Below are positions 62,395 through 64,000 of a stretch of 64,000 nucleotides of DNA, one piece after another. The notes under the pieces are model-generated. The model was not told where the DNA came from and ran no database searches. It saw nothing but the letters and a program-made list of their open reading frames with translations. A program made the translations under genes and the position numbers. Within the stretch, counting starts at the first letter, position 1. Each line of letters opens with the position of its first letter. This DNA is from Streptomyces achromogenes (GTDB lineage Bacteria; Actinomycetota; Actinomycetes; Streptomycetales; Streptomycetaceae), in the NCBI RefSeq assembly GCF_030816715.1, contig NZ_JAUSYH010000001.1, forward strand, positions 4,960,001-5,024,000, written 5' to 3'.

Positions 62395-62693
62395 GCACAC
62401 CTGATCCCGGGGGCGGGGATACCGGACCGAGGCCCCGGGCGCCTGGGACCGGCGCCTGCGACCCGACCACTGGGGTCCGGGCGGCTGAAACCAGGCAGCT
62501 GGAACCCGGGCGGCCGGGACCCGGGCGTGGCGAATCCGCGCGACAACGGGGCCCGGCCTGCCCGGCCCGCGCTGCCCCGTTCCCCCCGGCCCCGCCCCTC
62601 GGCGGCTCGCGGGGCGGGTGGTCTGCGGGCACCCACCCGGTGGGCCGTCCGTGCTCTGTGGCACCCACCCGGCCGCCCGCCCGCGCCCGGAGC
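62395..62693. other. GC-rich spacer with CCCGGGCGGC-type repeats
   Basis: About 300 bp without a convincing gene. Repeated cccgggcggc / ggtccgggcggc units occur at about 62475-62530, and palindromic CCCGGG clusters may act as a terminator for the SH3 gene. Confidence 0.35.
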
Positions 62694-62699
62694 CATAAT
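62694..62699 (+). promoter_or_regulatory. -10 box for a leaderless membrane-protein gene
   Basis: CATAAT, 6 nt, then the GTG at 62706. It is an AT-rich hexamer in otherwise GC-rich surroundings. Confidence 0.45.
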
Positions 62700-62705
62700 C
62701 GTCCC

Positions 62706-63275
62706 GTGAGCGACGAAAACGGCACCCCGGACAGTCCGCCGGAACCCCGGGACGCCGCCGAGGTCTCCCCGGGCGCCCCCGCCGGCCCGGCAGGAGACCC
62801 TGTCGGCGCCGGCCCGCGCCCCGAACCCCTCCGCTTCTTCGGCACCACCTGGCTGAACCACGACGGCGGCCCCCGGGGCTACGCCGTCCGGCGCGGCGCG
62901 GTCGCCCTCGGCTCACTGCTCGCCGTCGTCGGCTCGTGCCTCGTCCTGCGTTTCGCCTACCAGGGCATCGCGATCGCCGATCTGGGCGGCTTCGTGACCG
63001 TCCTGGTCGTCGTGATGTTCGCGGTGTGCAGCGCGCTCGCCTTCCGGAACACCTGGGACGGCTTCGCCAAGCGCCCCGACCCCGACCGCCAGGCCTCCCT
63101 GCGCGGTCTGCTGGCGGTCGGCTTCGTCGGCTCGCTGCTCGCGTACTTCTTCCGCGCGCTCACCGAGGCGCCCGGCGAGAGACTCCACCGCGAGGAGTAC
63201 GAGGCGGCCCGCCTCCAGTACGAACGCCGCACGAAGCGGCGCACCGGCAACCCCTCGAAGAAGCGCCGCCGCTGA
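62706..63275 (+). CDS. three-helix membrane protein, conserved hypothetical
   Basis: A 189-residue protein without known function. A Pro/Ala/Glu-rich cytosolic N terminus (about 45 residues) precedes LRFFGTTWLNHDGGPRGYAVRRGA, shown here only by the FFGTTW and HDGG positions. Three hydrophobic segments follow at about residues 66-85, 92-112 and 134-153. The C terminus is highly basic (KRRTGNPSKKRRR). It starts at the GTG at 62706 in a leaderless arrangement. Confidence 0.75.
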   Translation: MSDENGTPDSPPEPRDAAEVSPGAPAGPAGDPVGAGPRPEPLRFFGTTWLNHDGGPRGYAVRRGAVALGSLLAVVGSCLVLRFAYQGIAIADLGGFVTVLVVVMFAVCSALAFRNTWDGFAKRPDPDRQASLRGLLAVGFVGSLLAYFFRALTEAPGERLHREEYEAARLQYERRTKRRTGNPSKKRRR

Positions 63276-63331
63276 GCCGTGCCGAGCGGGGCCCCGTTCC
63301 CCTCCCCGCCCACTCCCGCCACCATGGCCCC

Positions 63332-64000
63332 ATGACGGCTTCCACTCCCGCTTCCCTCCACGCGGCCCGAGCCCGTTCCTTCGACGCCGCCGCGGCCCAG
63401 TACGCCGCGAACCGGCCCTCCTACCCGAACGCCCTCTTCGACGTGATCGAGGATCTCGCCGGCCGTCCCCTCGCCGGCGCGCGGACGGCGGACGTCGGGG
63501 CCGGCACCGGCCTCTCGACCGCGCGACTGCACGCCCGCGGCGCGGACGTCCTCGCCGTCGAACCCGGAGACGGCATGGCCGCGCAACTGCGCCTGACCCT
63601 TCCCGGCGTGCCGGTCGTCCGCGGCGACGGCAACCGCCTGCCGCTGGCCCGTTCCAGCGTCGACTTCCTCACCTACGCCCAGTCCTGGCACTGGACCGAC
63701 CCGGCGCGCTCGGTCCCGGAGGCGCTGCGGGTGCTGCGTCCCGGCGGCGCTCTGGCTCTGTGGTGGAACACCGACGCCCTCGACGTGCCCTGGCTCGCCG
63801 AGGCCGCGGAACGCATCGGACGCCGCTTCGGGCAGAACGCCGGCGCCGGCAACAAGAACGTGGACACCCGCGTCGTCGACCCGGAGGGCCGCCTCGACCT
63901 CGTCCACCGCACGGTCCGCTGGAGCCGCCGGGTCCCCGTGGACACGCATCTGGCCAACATCGGCAGCCATTCGATCTTCCTGGTCCACGGCGAGGAGGCA
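63332..64000 (+). CDS. class I SAM-dependent methyltransferase, 3' end missing
   Basis: The frame runs open from the ATG at 63332 to the window end (223 codons) with strong codon bias. SAM motif I reads TADVGAGTGLST at about residue 50-61, then VLAVEPGDGMAAQL, VVRGDGNRLPLA, FLTYAQSWHWTDP and VLRPGGALALWWNT, the pattern of type 11 methyltransferases such as UbiE/YcgJ relatives. No stop is reached, so the C terminus is unknown. CACCAT 6 nt before the ATG may be a -10. Substrate unknown. Confidence 0.82.
   Translation, partial: MTASTPASLHAARARSFDAAAAQYAANRPSYPNALFDVIEDLAGRPLAGARTADVGAGTGLSTARLHARGADVLAVEPGDGMAAQLRLTLPGVPVVRGDGNRLPLARSSVDFLTYAQSWHWTDPARSVPEALRVLRPGGALALWWNTDALDVPWLAEAAERIGRRFGQNAGAGNKNVDTRVVDPEGRLDLVHRTVRWSRRVPVDTHLANIGSHSIFLVHGEEA

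Overview
The window is very GC-rich chromosomal DNA with a strong third-position G/C bias, GTG starts, ATGA/GTGA stop-start overlaps and many leaderless starts. Lsr2, ClpC, a SigE-CseABC envelope-stress operon, DisA next to RadA, an orphan NuoD paralogue and an actinobacterial folP-folB-folK cluster all point to a Streptomyces core chromosome. I see no prophage, IS element, CRISPR array, rRNA or tRNA. This is a conserved core region rather than a genomic island.

Layout. 1-6.6 kb: end of dacB, a zinc metalloprotease, tilS, hpt, ftsH. 6.7-10.7 kb: folE, then on the minus strand folP, an NTF2-like gene, folB, folK and a DUF3180 membrane protein. 10.8-15.8 kb: a membrane-lipid aminoacyltransferase-like protein divergent from a membrane-anchored esterase, then a coiled-coil membrane protein. 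15.9-20.3 kb: two PH-domain membrane proteins divergent from nuoD2, with a MidA/NDUFAF7-type methyltransferase tail-to-tail with nuoD2. 20.4-25.6 kb: a NarL-type two-component system, a TmrB-like P-loop protein, an ArsR-like regulator and a threonine-aldolase-family lyase. 26.0-31.5 kb: an overlapping operon for CoA and NAD precursors (DUF2520 protein, panC, nadB, nadC, coaX). 32.0-35.4 kb: small genes, a BlaI-type regulator, an ArgA-type acetyltransferase, lsr2. 35.8-42.5 kb: clpC, a secreted HAD phosphatase, an M23 peptidase, and a TetR/MFS efflux pair with twin operators. 42.9-46.5 kb: sigE-cseA-cseB-cseC (minus strand). 46.8-51.6 kb: mutY, disA, radA and a secreted-type protein. 51.8-57.5 kb: a sigma-like/anti-sigma-like/BACON fusion, a Cys-rich protein divergent from a Ppx/GppA phosphatase, a sugar isomerase and a TetR regulator. 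57.6-64 kb: ilvD, a Ser/Thr kinase with a PQQ propeller, an SH3 protein, a membrane protein and a methyltransferase cut by the window end.

How it works together. Cofactor supply (folate, NAD, CoA), proteolysis (FtsH, ClpC, metalloprotease), envelope homeostasis (SigE-Cse, lipid modification, DacB, M23) and genome maintenance (DisA, RadA, MutY) are interleaved. The most interesting observations are: (i) an orphan NuoD whose quinone-site Tyr is a Trp but which keeps the Arg that NDUFAF7 methylates in mitochondria, with a MidA/NDUFAF7-like gene next to it; (ii) one polypeptide carrying degenerate sigma-factor regions, an anti-sigma zinc motif, a membrane segment and an external BACON domain; (iii) more than a dozen starts placed 6-7 nt after a TANNNT -10 hexamer, i.e. 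predicted leaderless mRNAs, including a possible N-terminally extended SigE.
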